Shown here: positions 7,324 through 16,796 of the stretch, in pieces
How positions within the stretch are numbered: position 1 is the stretch's first letter
Layout of the letters: every line of letters begins with the position of its first letter
NCBI RefSeq assembly: GCF_000455285.1
Contig: NZ_HG005291.1
Coordinates: 145,451 to 199,375, forward strand
Source: Candidatus Stoquefichus massiliensis AP9
Lineage (GTDB): Bacteria; Bacillota_I; Bacilli_A; Erysipelotrichales; Coprobacillaceae
Length of the DNA: 53,925 bases
Reading direction: 5' to 3'
Notes under the pieces: generated by a model
Told to the model about the DNA's origin: nothing
Databases searched by the model: none
The model's input: only the letters and a program-made list of their open reading frames with translations
Program-made: the position numbers and the translations under genes

Positions 7324-8562
7324 TTAATCCTCCCACTTCTTAAAGATTAATGAAGCATTATGTCCACCAAAACCAAGTGAATTGTTCATTGCATAATGAA
7401 TATCCTGATATCTCCCATCATTTGGAACAATATCCAAATCGCAATCTTCATCTTTGATTTGATAATGAAGTGTTGCAGGAATATAACCATCTTCAAGTGC
7501 TTTGATACAAATCACTGATTCTAATGCACCACTCGCACCTAATAAATGTCCTGTATATGATTTTGTTGAAGACATCGCCACATGTTTCGCTGCTTCTCCA
7601 AATGCATATTTGACAGCTGCTGTTTCTGTTTTATCATTTAAAGGTGTACTTGTTCCATGAGCATTAATATAATCAATATTCGATGGCTCTATACCTGCAT
7701 CTTTCATAGCATTTATCATAGCTTTTCCACCACCACTGCCATCAGATAATGGTGCTGTAATATGATAAGCATCACAAGTTGCTCCATATCCAACAACTTC
7801 ACCATAAATTTTTGCTCCACGAGACAAAGCATGTTCTAAAGATTCTAAAACAAGTAAAGCTGCTCCTTCACCCATAACAAATCCACTACGTTCTTGATCA
7901 AAAGGAATAGATGCACGATTTTTATCAGTTCCCGTATGCAAGGCTTTCATAGAAGCAAAACCAGCCACTGATAATGGTGTAATCGAAGCTTCACTTCCAC
8001 CGGCTAGCATCATATCCTCATAACCATCTCTGATTTTATGAAAAGCTTCACCAATTGCATTTGTACCAGCAGCACATGCTGTAACAATAGATGAAACATG
8101 ACCATTGGCACCTAAATCAATCGCAACACTTCCAGCCGCTAAATTGATCAATGTCATAGGAATAAAATAAGGCGAAACCTTTGATGGTCCTCTATTGAGT
8201 AAAGACTGTTCTGCTTTTTCAATTGATTCAACACCACCAATACCAGAACCAACAATCACTCCAAAACGATCTTTATTCACCTTTTCTAAATCCAACTGTG
8301 CATCTTCAATCGCTTGTTTTGCAGCAACTCTTGCAAATTGCGTAAAACGATCATTGAATTTTAATTCACGTTTGGTAAAATATTCTTCCATATCTAAGTT
8401 TTTCACTTCACCAGCTAATTTCACTTTATAATCAGTTGTATCAAAATGTGTAATCTCATCAATTCCACAAACCTGATTTTGAATACTCTGCCAAGTTTCC
8501 TCAACTGTATTTCCAATTGGGGACAAAACTCCCATTCCAGTTATGACAACTCTTTTTTTCAT
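7324..8562 (-). CDS. fabF: 3-oxoacyl-ACP synthase II FabF
   Basis: A 412-residue elongating condensing enzyme. The catalytic triad is visible: Cys in VTACAAGTNAIGEA, His in NAHGTSTPLND, His in SYTGHLLGASGA. The N-terminus MKKRVVITGMGVLSPIGN is typical and supports the ATG at 8562, which follows AGGAGGATGGAGA. It condenses acyl-ACP with malonyl-ACP. It lies 13 bases downstream of fabG in the operon. No fabB is visible, so FabF is probably the only elongation synthase encoded here. Confidence 0.97.
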   Translation of the reverse strand: MKKRVVITGMGVLSPIGNTVEETWQSIQNQVCGIDEITHFDTTDYKVKLAGEVKNLDMEEYFTKRELKFNDRFTQFARVAAKQAIEDAQLDLEKVNKDRFGVIVGSGIGGVESIEKAEQSLLNRGPSKVSPYFIPMTLINLAAGSVAIDLGANGHVSSIVTACAAGTNAIGEAFHKIRDGYEDMMLAGGSEASITPLSVAGFASMKALHTGTDKNRASIPFDQERSGFVMGEGAALLVLESLEHALSRGAKIYGEVVGYGATCDAYHITAPLSDGSGGGKAMINAMKDAGIEPSNIDYINAHGTSTPLNDKTETAAVKYAFGEAAKHVAMSSTKSYTGHLLGASGALESVICIKALEDGYIPATLHYQIKDEDCDLDIVPNDGRYQDIHYAMNNSLGFGGHNASLIFKKWED

Positions 8563-8575
8563 TCTCCATCCTCCT

Positions 8576-9310
8576 CTACATGACCATTCCGCCATCAACA
8601 TTGATCACTTGACCAGTTACATATTTTGCTTGATCACTCGCTAAAAAATATGCCATATTCGCAATATCTTCTACCGCTCCTAATGTATTTAAAGGAATCG
8701 CCTGCAAGATGTTTTCTTTTGTCTTTTCATCTAGAACATCTGTCATATCAGTTGCAATAAATCCTGGAGCAATCGCATTCACACGAATTGAACGAGGTGC
8801 TAATTCTTTAGCTACTGATTTTGTTAAACCAATAATTCCTGCTTTACTAGCAGCATAATTGGCTTGTCCAGCATTTCCAATTTCACCAATGACACTAGCC
8901 ATATTAATAATCACTCCACTTCTTTGTTTCATCATAATACGAGTGACTGCTTTGATTGTATTAAATGTTCCTTTTAAATTCACATCAACAACATCCATAA
9001 ATGTTTGTGTATTCATTTTCAATAACAATTGATCTTTTGTAATTCCTGAATTGTTCACAAGAACATCAATACGTCCATAATTATCCATAGCTACTTTCAT
9101 CAAATGTTCCATCTCCTCATATTGAGAAACATCACCCTGACAAAGAATGGCACTCACACCTTTTGCCATACATTCCTGTCTGACCTGATTGGCTTTTTCT
9201 TCATTCCCACGATAATTAATCACAATACAGTATCCCTCTTTAGCAAACTTCAAGGCAATGGCTTTACCAATCCCTCGACTTGCACCCGTAATCACTACCA
9301 CTTTATTCAT
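8576..9310 (-). CDS. fabG: 3-oxoacyl-ACP reductase FabG
   Basis: A 244-residue short-chain dehydrogenase. It has the NADP(H) motif TGASRGIG at residues 8-15, the NNSG motif, and a Ser-Tyr-Lys triad in MASVIGEIGNAGQANYAASK. The C-terminus YVTGQVINVDGGM is typical of FabG. It reduces 3-oxoacyl-ACP. Its ATG overlaps the end of fabD by 8 bases, so it is translationally coupled. Confidence 0.96.
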   Translation of the reverse strand: MNKVVVITGASRGIGKAIALKFAKEGYCIVINYRGNEEKANQVRQECMAKGVSAILCQGDVSQYEEMEHLMKVAMDNYGRIDVLVNNSGITKDQLLLKMNTQTFMDVVDVNLKGTFNTIKAVTRIMMKQRSGVIINMASVIGEIGNAGQANYAASKAGIIGLTKSVAKELAPRSIRVNAIAPGFIATDMTDVLDEKTKENILQAIPLNTLGAVEDIANMAYFLASDQAKYVTGQVINVDGGMVM

Positions 9311-10217
9311 CTTTTAAAGCTCCTAACATTTTATTTAAACTTTCAACATTATCAACACTATAAACTGGTATTGTCTTATCTGTCTTTTTCACAAAAGAAC
9401 TCAAGGCTTTTCCTGGACCAATTTCCACAAAAACGTCTACACCTTTTTCAATCATATATTGTAATGACTGATAAAAATAAACACTTGATTTGATTTGCTT
9501 TGTTAATATATCTTGAAGATCCCCATCTTCTTCTTTTCCAGAAATATTATAAACAACAGGTATTTTTGGTTTTTGAATATCATATTTCCCTAATTCAGTT
9601 TTTAATTGTAACGATGCTTCTTCTAGCAATGGTGAATGAAAAGCCCCAGATACTTTTAAAGGAATAACACGTTTTGCCCCTGCTTCCTTTAATTTTTCAC
9701 TCGCCATTTCAATAGCTTCTTTTTTACCTGTAATTGCAATTTGTCCTGGACAGTTGTAATTGGCAATCGTAACATCATCAATATCGGCAATCACTTCCTG
9801 AATCTTATCAGCTTCCATGGCTAATACAGCAGCCATCGAAGTTGTACCAGCAGGTAATGCTTCGCTCATCAGTTGACCTCTCGCACGTACAATCTGAATC
9901 GCATCATGAATAGAAAAGGCATTGGCATAGGCAAGTGCAGAATACTCTCCTAAAGAAAGACCTGCTACATAATCAGGTTTAATGCCATGTGCTTCTACAA
10001 CTTTTGCGATTGCTAATGATGTTGTTAAAATGCATGGTTGAGCATATGATGTTTCATTTAAAATATCTTCTGGTCCCTCAAAGCAAATGTTATTGACATC
10101 AACATCAATATTAGCCTGATCAAAAACAGCTCTTGCTTCTTCAAAGTTCTCATAGAGTTCTTTTCCCATTCCAACATACTGAGCTCCCTGTCCAGCAAAG
10201 ATAAATCCTATTTTCAT
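9303..10217 (-). CDS. fabD: Malonyl-CoA:ACP transacylase FabD
   Basis: A 304-residue enzyme that transfers malonate from CoA to acyl carrier protein. It starts MKIGFIFAGQGAQYVGMG. The nucleophile serine is in GLSLGEYSAL, the arginine in IVRARGQLM, and the catalytic histidine in SGAFHSPLLEEA. Its start overlaps the upstream gene stop as ATGA. Confidence 0.96.
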   Translation of the reverse strand: MKIGFIFAGQGAQYVGMGKELYENFEEARAVFDQANIDVDVNNICFEGPEDILNETSYAQPCILTTSLAIAKVVEAHGIKPDYVAGLSLGEYSALAYANAFSIHDAIQIVRARGQLMSEALPAGTTSMAAVLAMEADKIQEVIADIDDVTIANYNCPGQIAITGKKEAIEMASEKLKEAGAKRVIPLKVSGAFHSPLLEEASLQLKTELGKYDIQKPKIPVVYNISGKEEDGDLQDILTKQIKSSVYFYQSLQYMIEKGVDVFVEIGPGKALSSFVKKTDKTIPVYSVDNVESLNKMLGALKDE

Positions 10218-11278
10218 AGCTCTCCCTCCATTTCCTGCATATATTCCTGAATTAATTCATCAACATGTTTCATTTGGTGAATCTTAGCTGCTTGTGTTCC
10301 TACAAAGATTAAACCCTGATTCACATTTCCTTGAACACTTTGAATCAATGCCTCACTAATACAATAAGGTGTATCTTCAGGTGTACATGGAATCATACAA
10401 TGTAAACAATTTTGCATGTGAATATTGCCTCTGTCTCTTGTTTTTTGAACAAATGCATTGACAATAGCTCGTCCTGGAAACCCAGTTGGACTCTTAACAA
10501 TTTCTATATCTTCTGCTGAAGCATTGATAACCATATCTTTAAATTCTTGAGCTGCATCACATTCATAAGTCGCAATAAACGGCGTTGCAATTTGAACTCC
10601 AGTTGCCCCTAACTTGATATATTCTGCAATTTTTTGACCACAGTCAATCCCACCTGCTACAAAAATAGGAATCTTCTTCTTAAACTTTTCTTGAAAAGGC
10701 TGTAATTCTTTTTTAACATCTGCTAGAATTTCTGATAATTTCTGGCATGTCCCTGCTAACAAATCTTCTTTCTTAAATCCTAAATGTCCACCTGCATCAC
10801 TACCTTCAATCACTACAAAATCAGGTGTACATTGATAACGTTTTTCCCATACTCTTGCAATCAGTCTAGCCGCTTTTCCACTTGAAACAATCGGTGCAAG
10901 AAGAGCCTTTCCTTTGGCAAACTTTGGTAAATCTAATGGTAATCCAGCACCAGAAATAATGGCATCACAGCCACCTTCAATAGATGCTTTGACCATATCT
11001 TCATACCCATGACCAGCGACCATGATATTCACACCAATCAAACCTTTTCCTTGCGCTATTTCTTTGGCACGTTTGATATGGTGTTTAATCGCTTGGCAAT
11101 TCGTTGCGATAGGATTTTTTCTAAATCCTTCAAAATTATATCCTGGATGAGCAGCACTGATGACACCCATACCACCACATTTCGCAACATGTCCTGCTAG
11201 CGATGATAGCGATACACCTACTCCCATTCCACCTTGAATCAGAGGAATACTTAAAAATTGATCTTGAATTTGAATCAT
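10214..11278 (-). CDS. FabX-like NMO-family flavoprotein with C-terminal Cys cluster
   Basis: This 354-residue protein is an FMN-binding TIM-barrel of the nitronate monooxygenase/FabK superfamily: IPLIQGGMGVG at the N-terminus, GSDAGGHLGF with the presumed catalytic His165, and FVAGGI as phosphate-binding loop. Unlike FabK it has a C-terminal cysteine cluster, CLHCMIPCTPEDTPYC (Cys291, 294, 298, 306), then NVNQGLIFVGTQA. From memory, Helicobacter pylori FabX has the same layout: GGH loop, Cys cluster holding a 4Fe-4S centre, and a final GLYFTG stretch. FabX oxidises decanoyl-ACP and isomerises it to start unsaturated chains. Here the gene starts directly after the fabK stop (TAAATG) and overlaps fabD. 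Assignment as FabX is inference; a generic nitronate monooxygenase is the alternative. Confidence 0.75.
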   Translation of the reverse strand: MIQIQDQFLSIPLIQGGMGVGVSLSSLAGHVAKCGGMGVISAAHPGYNFEGFRKNPIATNCQAIKHHIKRAKEIAQGKGLIGVNIMVAGHGYEDMVKASIEGGCDAIISGAGLPLDLPKFAKGKALLAPIVSSGKAARLIARVWEKRYQCTPDFVVIEGSDAGGHLGFKKEDLLAGTCQKLSEILADVKKELQPFQEKFKKKIPIFVAGGIDCGQKIAEYIKLGATGVQIATPFIATYECDAAQEFKDMVINASAEDIEIVKSPTGFPGRAIVNAFVQKTRDRGNIHMQNCLHCMIPCTPEDTPYCISEALIQSVQGNVNQGLIFVGTQAAKIHQMKHVDELIQEYMQEMEGEL

Positions 11279-12217
11279 TTATAACGCCTCCATGATTTGA
11301 CTTAATGATTGATAAACATCTTTGCTAGAAGACATCAATTCATCAAGAATTTGTTGCATTGGTTTCTTTTCTTGTATCATACCTGCAATTTGTCCCATCA
11401 TGACTGAACCCATTTTCACATCACCATCTTGAACAGCTTTTCTTAAACCACCCAATGTTAATTTTTCAAGTTCTTCACGACTTTCAAAATGTCCTTCTAA
11501 TTTCAAATATTCTCTCGCCATTTGATTCTTCAAAATACGAACAGGTGTGTTCACACTTTTTCCTGTCACAACTGTATCTGTATCTCTTGCTTTAATCACA
11601 GCATCTTTATAATTTTCATGAATTGGACATTCATCAGCAACCAATAAACATGTTCCCACTTGAACACCACATGCACCAAGTGCAAAGGCTGCCATCATTC
11701 CTCGTCCATCAGCAATACCACCTGCTGCAATGACTGGAATTGAAACTGCATCAACTACTTGAGGAACCAAAGCCATAGTTGTCATTTCACCAACATGTCC
11801 TCCTGATTCGCCACCTTCAACAATCAATGCATCAGCACCAGCACGTTCCATTCTTTTAGCCAATCCGACACTTGGAACAACTGGAAAGACCTTAATACTT
11901 GCTGCTTTAAACTGTTCCATATAAGTCCCAGGATTACCTGCACCAGTTGTCACAACTGGCACACCTTCCTCACAAATCACTTTGACAATTTCACTGGCAT
12001 AAGGATTCATCAACATGACATTGACACCAAATGGTTGACTTGTTAATTGTTTACACTTTTGAATTTCTTCACGTGTCTGCTTGGCATCCATTGATCCAGT
12101 TGCAATAATTCCTAGTCCTCCACAATTGGAAACACAGGCTGCAAACTCAGCTGTCGCAATATTTGCCATTGCCCCTTGAATAATGGGATATTTTATATTT
12201 AATAATTTATTTAACAC
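11279..12217 (-). CDS. fabK: FMN-dependent enoyl-ACP reductase II FabK
   Basis: A 312-residue protein very like streptococcal FabK: YPIIQGAMANIA, FGVNVMLMNPY, VVTTGAGNP, EGGESGGHVGE with His141, and PVIAAGGIADGRG. It reduces enoyl-ACP with NAD(P)H, the last step of each cycle. No fabI is seen, so this should make the pathway insensitive to triclosan. The start codon is GTG at 12217, inside the end of fabH and preceded by AGGAGGAGAAT; the overlap is 11 bases. No ATG lies nearby. Confidence 0.94.
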   Translation of the reverse strand: MLNKLLNIKYPIIQGAMANIATAEFAACVSNCGGLGIIATGSMDAKQTREEIQKCKQLTSQPFGVNVMLMNPYASEIVKVICEEGVPVVTTGAGNPGTYMEQFKAASIKVFPVVPSVGLAKRMERAGADALIVEGGESGGHVGEMTTMALVPQVVDAVSIPVIAAGGIADGRGMMAAFALGACGVQVGTCLLVADECPIHENYKDAVIKARDTDTVVTGKSVNTPVRILKNQMAREYLKLEGHFESREELEKLTLGGLRKAVQDGDVKMGSVMMGQIAGMIQEKKPMQQILDELMSSSKDVYQSLSQIMEAL

Positions 12218-13196
12218 ATTCTTCTCCTCCTACTTTGTCAATCAATGTTGCGCCATATGTGAGTCCAGACCCAAATCCAACAAGAATCACTCGTTTATGT
12301 TCGTCTATCAATCCTGCTTCATGAGCCTGAGCATAAGCAATAGGAATACTTGCTGCTGAAGTATTTCCAAATTCTTGCAAATTCATATAAAACTTAGAAA
12401 TATCAACTTTCATTCTTTTAGCAACATGATTAATAATTCGATAATTTGCTTGATGAGGAATAATCAAGTCAATATCATCAATTGTGAGATGGGCCTGTTT
12501 TAAAACATTTTCAATTGATTCTTTAAGAACACGCACTGCAAATCGAAACACATCATTCCCTTGCATTGTCAAAAATTGATCAATTGGGATTTGATTTTGT
12601 AAATTCTGCGTTAAAGTTAATCCATTGGCTTTTAACACACCAGATAAATCACCTTCACTATTGGCATAATGAAATAATTGAGATGAACCTTGACCTATTA
12701 TCATAGCCCCTGCTCCATCTCCAAATAAAACACAAGTACTGCGATCATCCCAGTTCAACATTTTGCTTAATGTTTCACTGCCAATAATTAATATTTTTTG
12801 ATAACGATTGATTAAATCACTCGCAAGTTGAAAAGCATACAAGAAACCACTACAGGCGGCATTGATATCAATCGCAAAGATTGGCACATCATTTAAACCT
12901 AACTTGGCTTGTACAAGACAAGCAGTCGATGGTGTTAAACAATCAGGTGTCATTGTTGCAACAAGAATAACATCTATATCCTTATTTTGTATATGGGCAC
13001 TTTCAATAGCCTGCAAAGAAGCACGTACAGCCAAATCACTCGTATTTTCATCAATCGTTATATAACGTGAAGAAATTCCTGTTCTTTGAACAATCCATTC
13101 ATCACTTGTTTCTACACGTTTCTCTAAATCAAAATTTGTAATTTTCTGTTGAGCTTTGGCCAAGCCACAACCTAGAATTTTTACTTGATTATTCAT
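12207..13196 (-). CDS. fabH: 3-oxoacyl-ACP synthase III FabH
   Basis: A 329-residue initiating condensing enzyme that joins acetyl-CoA (or a branched primer) to malonyl-ACP. The triad is visible: Cys in INAACSGF, His in IPHQANYRI, Asn in FGNTSAASIP. The N-terminal region has the typical SDEWIVQRTGI. Its start overlaps the accA stop as ATGA. Confidence 0.96.
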   Translation of the reverse strand: MNNQVKILGCGLAKAQQKITNFDLEKRVETSDEWIVQRTGISSRYITIDENTSDLAVRASLQAIESAHIQNKDIDVILVATMTPDCLTPSTACLVQAKLGLNDVPIFAIDINAACSGFLYAFQLASDLINRYQKILIIGSETLSKMLNWDDRSTCVLFGDGAGAMIIGQGSSQLFHYANSEGDLSGVLKANGLTLTQNLQNQIPIDQFLTMQGNDVFRFAVRVLKESIENVLKQAHLTIDDIDLIIPHQANYRIINHVAKRMKVDISKFYMNLQEFGNTSAASIPIAYAQAHEAGLIDEHKRVILVGFGSGLTYGATLIDKVGGEECVK

Positions 13197-14116
13197 CTTG
13201 ACATACTTCCCATCTTACGGAATTTCCCATAACGGTTGTCTAACATATCTTTTTCTTTGGTTGCCTTTAATGTCTGCAATGTTTCATATAAATAACGATC
13301 TAAATCATGTAAAACAAGTTTTAAATCATTTTGCATACCACCAGTTGGTTCTTTGATTAAATAATCAACAATACCTTTATCATATAAATCATAAGATGTT
13401 AATTTCATCACATCAGCCGCTTCTTGAACACGTGAATCATCTTTCCACAAAATACTCGCAAAGCCCTCTGGTGACAAGACAGAATAAACTGCATTTTCTA
13501 ACATGCAAATACGATCAGCTACACTCAATGCCAAAGCACCACCACTACCACCTTCTGATAAAACAACACAAATAACTGGCGTCTTTATATCTGAAAAAGT
13601 ATATAAACAATCAGCAATGGCTTGTGCTTGTCCACGTTCTTCTGCTTCAATCCCTGGGTAAGCTCCAGCAGTATCCACAAAAGTAATGATAGGACGATGG
13701 AATTTTTCAGCTTGTCTTGCAAGTCTTAAAGCCTTACGGTACCCCTCTGGATTACACATTCCAAAATGACGATCTAGATTTTCTTGTAAAGTCTTTCCTT
13801 TAGCTTGAGCAATCACTGTGACTGGCATATCATGAAAATACCCAACACCACCAATAATCGCATGATCATCCCCATAACAGCGATCACCATGCAACTCATA
13901 AAAATGCTCAAACAATCCGTCTATAAAATCAATTGCTTTAGGACGATTGGGATGTCTTGCCAGACAAACACGATCCCATGGCGTTAAATGATCATATGTT
14001 TCTTTCATTAACTCATCGATCTCTTTTGATAATTGATCATATTCATTCCCAGCGTCTAACAATGCACGTGTTGCCTGGAGTTCTTTGATTTTTCTTTCGT
14101 TATCTATGAGGCTCAT
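13193..14116 (-). CDS. accA: Acetyl-CoA carboxylase carboxyltransferase subunit alpha
   Basis: A 307-residue crotonase-fold subunit. Landmarks are HGDRCYGDDHAIIGG, FVDTAGAYPGIEAEERGQAQAIA, and SEGGSGGALAL, which forms the carboxybiotin oxyanion site. With AccD it transfers CO2 from biotin on AccB to acetyl-CoA. Its start overlaps the accD stop by 4 bases. It ends in a genuine TGA, which helps show that TGA is a stop codon in this genome. Confidence 0.96.
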   Translation of the reverse strand: MSLIDNERKIKELQATRALLDAGNEYDQLSKEIDELMKETYDHLTPWDRVCLARHPNRPKAIDFIDGLFEHFYELHGDRCYGDDHAIIGGVGYFHDMPVTVIAQAKGKTLQENLDRHFGMCNPEGYRKALRLARQAEKFHRPIITFVDTAGAYPGIEAEERGQAQAIADCLYTFSDIKTPVICVVLSEGGSGGALALSVADRICMLENAVYSVLSPEGFASILWKDDSRVQEAADVMKLTSYDLYDKGIVDYLIKEPTGGMQNDLKLVLHDLDRYLYETLQTLKATKEKDMLDNRYGKFRKMGSMSR

Positions 14117-14982
14117 AATTTTCCTCCATGTAATCTTAATAGTTCTGATAAAACCGTCTTTAAGTTTTGACGTTCAACAATCATATCAATAAAACCTTTA
14201 TCTAATAAGAATTCAGCAGTTTGGAACCCTTCTGGCAATTCTTGTTTAATTGTATCTTGAATGACGCGTTTTCCAGCAAATCCAATTAATGCTTGAGGTT
14301 CAGAGATAATGATATCTCCCAGCATAGCAAAACTGGCACTGACTCCACCTGTTGTCGGATGTGTTAGTAATGTGATATAGAAACCACCCTGATTAGAAAA
14401 TCTTTTCAAAGCCGCACTAATTTTAGCCATTTGCATTAAAGAATCAATCCCTTCCTGCATTCTGGCACCACCACTTGTACAACTAATAATCAAAGGAAGT
14501 TTTTTACGAGTTGCCAGTTCAACACCTTTACAAATCTTTTCACCAACAACTTTTCCCATGCTCCCCATCATAAAATGAGAATCCATCACACATAAAACAA
14601 CCCGCTGTTGATTCATTTTACCAATCCCACAAATTACAGCTTCATTCATTCCTGTAGACATTTTCGCTTTTTTTAGTTTTTCATCATATCCTGGAAAGTT
14701 TTCAATATTCACAGAACAATCTTTTTCAAAATATTCACGCCAAGTCCCTTCATCTACTAAACTTCGAATACGTTGTCTAGCACTAATTTTCATATGATGA
14801 CCACATTTAGGACAGACATAATTATTTTCTACAAATGAAAAATAAGGAATAGATTCATGACATGCATCACATTGTTTAAAGATATTATCTGGAACTTCTT
14901 TTTTCTGTTTTGGTTTATGTCTTTTTAACCAAGAAGAAAATTCTTTTAATTCTTGATTTCTTTTCTTAAACAATTGATCCAT
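14113..14982 (-). CDS. accD: Acetyl-CoA carboxylase carboxyltransferase subunit beta
   Basis: A 289-residue subunit with the N-terminal four-cysteine zinc ribbon, CDACHESIPYF then CPKCGHH, followed by the crotonase-like domain with SCTSGGARMQEG and TGGVSASFAMLGD. It pairs with AccA. The start at 14982 follows AGGAGTTGAAAGAGA and overlaps the accC end by 17 bases, implying coupled translation. Confidence 0.96.
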   Translation of the reverse strand: MDQLFKKRNQELKEFSSWLKRHKPKQKKEVPDNIFKQCDACHESIPYFSFVENNYVCPKCGHHMKISARQRIRSLVDEGTWREYFEKDCSVNIENFPGYDEKLKKAKMSTGMNEAVICGIGKMNQQRVVLCVMDSHFMMGSMGKVVGEKICKGVELATRKKLPLIISCTSGGARMQEGIDSLMQMAKISAALKRFSNQGGFYITLLTHPTTGGVSASFAMLGDIIISEPQALIGFAGKRVIQDTIKQELPEGFQTAEFLLDKGFIDMIVERQNLKTVLSELLRLHGGKL

Positions 14983-16333
14983 TCTCTTTCAACTCCTTTA
15001 TAAAACGTTCACAAAATCCTGTATCATATTGACCATCAATGAAATCTTTAGAATGTAAGACATAATAATGAAATTTTGTGTTAGTAGAAATACCATCAAT
15101 AATCACTTCACTTAATGCAGCACGCATTTTTTTGATACACTCTAAACGAGTTGGAGCAAATGTAATTAATTTTAAGATCATAGAATCATAATAAGGTGAT
15201 ATTTCATAGCCACAATACATTGCACTATCAACCCTAATTCCTCGACCACCTGGTAAATGCATAAAAGCAATTTTTCCTGGTGTTGGCGCAAAATCTCTAT
15301 TCATATCTTCAGCATTGATACGACATTCTAAGGCATATCCATTTTGATGAATATCTGATTGTTGATAAGGAAGTTTTAATCCTTCAGCAATCTTTAATTG
15401 TAATTTCACCAAATCAATTCCACAGATCATTTCTGTAATAGGATGTTCCACTTGGATTCTGGTATTCATTTCCATAAAATAATAATGACCATATTTATCT
15501 AGTAGAAATTCAATTGTTCCTAAACTATCATATCCTACATGAAGACAAGCTTTTAAAGCATCAGCAAATAGTTTTTCTCGTACATCTTTCTTTAAGATAT
15601 GACATGGTGCTTCTTCAATCATCTTTTGATGACGCCTTTGAAATGAACAATCTCTTTCATATAAATGAATCACATGACCATGCTGATCACCAACAACCTG
15701 AACTTCAATATGTTTTGGATTTTCAATAAATTTTTCCAGATATACATCATCATCTCCAAAACATGCTTTGGCTTCCGCTTTTGCATTCATATACTGGGTT
15801 TCAAATTCTTCTTCATTAGAAATAACACGCATGCCACGTCCACCACCGCCATTGCTTGCCTTAATGATGACAGGATAACCAATCTCTCTTGCGATTTCCT
15901 GACCATGTTCAACTGATTCAACAATTTCTTTAGAACCAGGAATCACAGGTACACCAGCATCTTTCATTAATTTTCTCGCTTGTGCTTTATTCCCTAACAT
16001 ATCAATAATATCTGGTGTCGGTCCTACCCAAATCAAACCACATTGGATGACCAATCTGGCAAATTGACTATTTTCACTTAAAAAACCAAATCCCGGATGA
16101 ATTGCATCACATCCTGTATTACAGGCTGCCTGTATGATTGCATTCATATTCAAATAAGAATCATTGGCAAGTGGTCCACCAATACACACTGCTTCATCAG
16201 CTAACTGTACATGCAATGATAATTTATCAGCAGTTGAATAGACCGCAACACTCTGTATTCCCATTTCTTTACATGTCCTTATAATTCTGACTGCAATTTC
16301 ACCACGATTTGCAATTAATAATTTTTCAATCAT
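14966..16333 (-). CDS. accC: Biotin carboxylase subunit of acetyl-CoA carboxylase
   Basis: A 455-residue ATP-grasp enzyme that carboxylates the biotin on AccB. It opens IEKLLIANRGEIAVRIIRTC. The glycine-rich ATP loop is KASNGGGGRGMR, and the active-site region reads EMNTRIQVEHPITEM. It lies 9 bases after accB and overlaps accD. It is the usual length for the stand-alone subunit. Confidence 0.97.
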   Translation of the reverse strand: MIEKLLIANRGEIAVRIIRTCKEMGIQSVAVYSTADKLSLHVQLADEAVCIGGPLANDSYLNMNAIIQAACNTGCDAIHPGFGFLSENSQFARLVIQCGLIWVGPTPDIIDMLGNKAQARKLMKDAGVPVIPGSKEIVESVEHGQEIAREIGYPVIIKASNGGGGRGMRVISNEEEFETQYMNAKAEAKACFGDDDVYLEKFIENPKHIEVQVVGDQHGHVIHLYERDCSFQRRHQKMIEEAPCHILKKDVREKLFADALKACLHVGYDSLGTIEFLLDKYGHYYFMEMNTRIQVEHPITEMICGIDLVKLQLKIAEGLKLPYQQSDIHQNGYALECRINAEDMNRDFAPTPGKIAFMHLPGGRGIRVDSAMYCGYEISPYYDSMILKLITFAPTRLECIKKMRAALSEVIIDGISTNTKFHYYVLHSKDFIDGQYDTGFCERFIKELKENGSIV

Positions 16334-16342
16334 GAAATCACC

Positions 16343-16753
16343 TTACCCTATCATCATTAAAACTTGATCATATTCAACAGTTTCACCATCGTTAACTTCA
16401 ATAGATAAGATATTTCCACTTGTTGTTGCCTTAATTTCATTCATCACTTTCATTGCCTCAATAATACAAATCGTATCACCCGTATTCACATGATCACCAA
16501 CACTCACAAATGCTTTTTGATCAGTACCACTAGCCTGATAATAAGTTCCTACTAATGGACTTTTAACAGGTGTTCCCACTTGAATAGGCTCCTCTTTTCC
16601 AATTTCTTTTTCAATAACTGGCTTTCTGATGACTTCTACTGCTTCTGTTTCTTTTTCTAATGTCATGTGTAAATCACCATCAGTCAGATCCATTTTAGAA
16701 ATTTGGCTTTCTTCAAACATTTTCATAATTGATTTAATTTTTTCAGTATCCAT
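16343..16753 (-). CDS. accB: Biotin carboxyl carrier protein AccB
   Basis: A 136-residue protein. The N-terminal 30 residues are helical. A linker follows (about 35-60), then the biotinyl domain with SPLVGTYY and the biotinylation site EAMKVMNEI, where the lysine is modified by BirA. The gene follows acpP after a hairpin that probably lowers read-through, so it should be made at a lower level than the acyl carrier protein. RBS AAGGAGGAAACTT precedes the ATG. Confidence 0.96.
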   Translation of the reverse strand: MDTEKIKSIMKMFEESQISKMDLTDGDLHMTLEKETEAVEVIRKPVIEKEIGKEEPIQVGTPVKSPLVGTYYQASGTDQKAFVSVGDHVNTGDTICIIEAMKVMNEIKATTSGNILSIEVNDGETVEYDQVLMMIG

Positions 16754-16772
16754 AAGTTTCCTCCTTAGAAAA

Positions 16773-16796
16773 ATAAGCTAAGTTAACTTAGCTTAT
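16773..16796 (-). terminator. Attenuator/partial terminator between acpP and accB
   Basis: A perfect 24-bp palindrome: on the minus strand ATAAGCTAAG pairs with CTTAGCTTAT around TTAA, followed by TTTTTC. It includes the acpP stop codon. Because accB follows after 40 bases with no promoter seen, it probably ends a share of transcripts and leaves a surplus of acpP mRNA. Confidence 0.7.

Noticed and set aside
10214-11278. Simple call as a second fabK or as nitronate monooxygenase for detoxification
   Set aside because: The C-terminal cysteine cluster and coupling with fabK and fabD point to a different role in fatty acid synthesis, though this is not proven.
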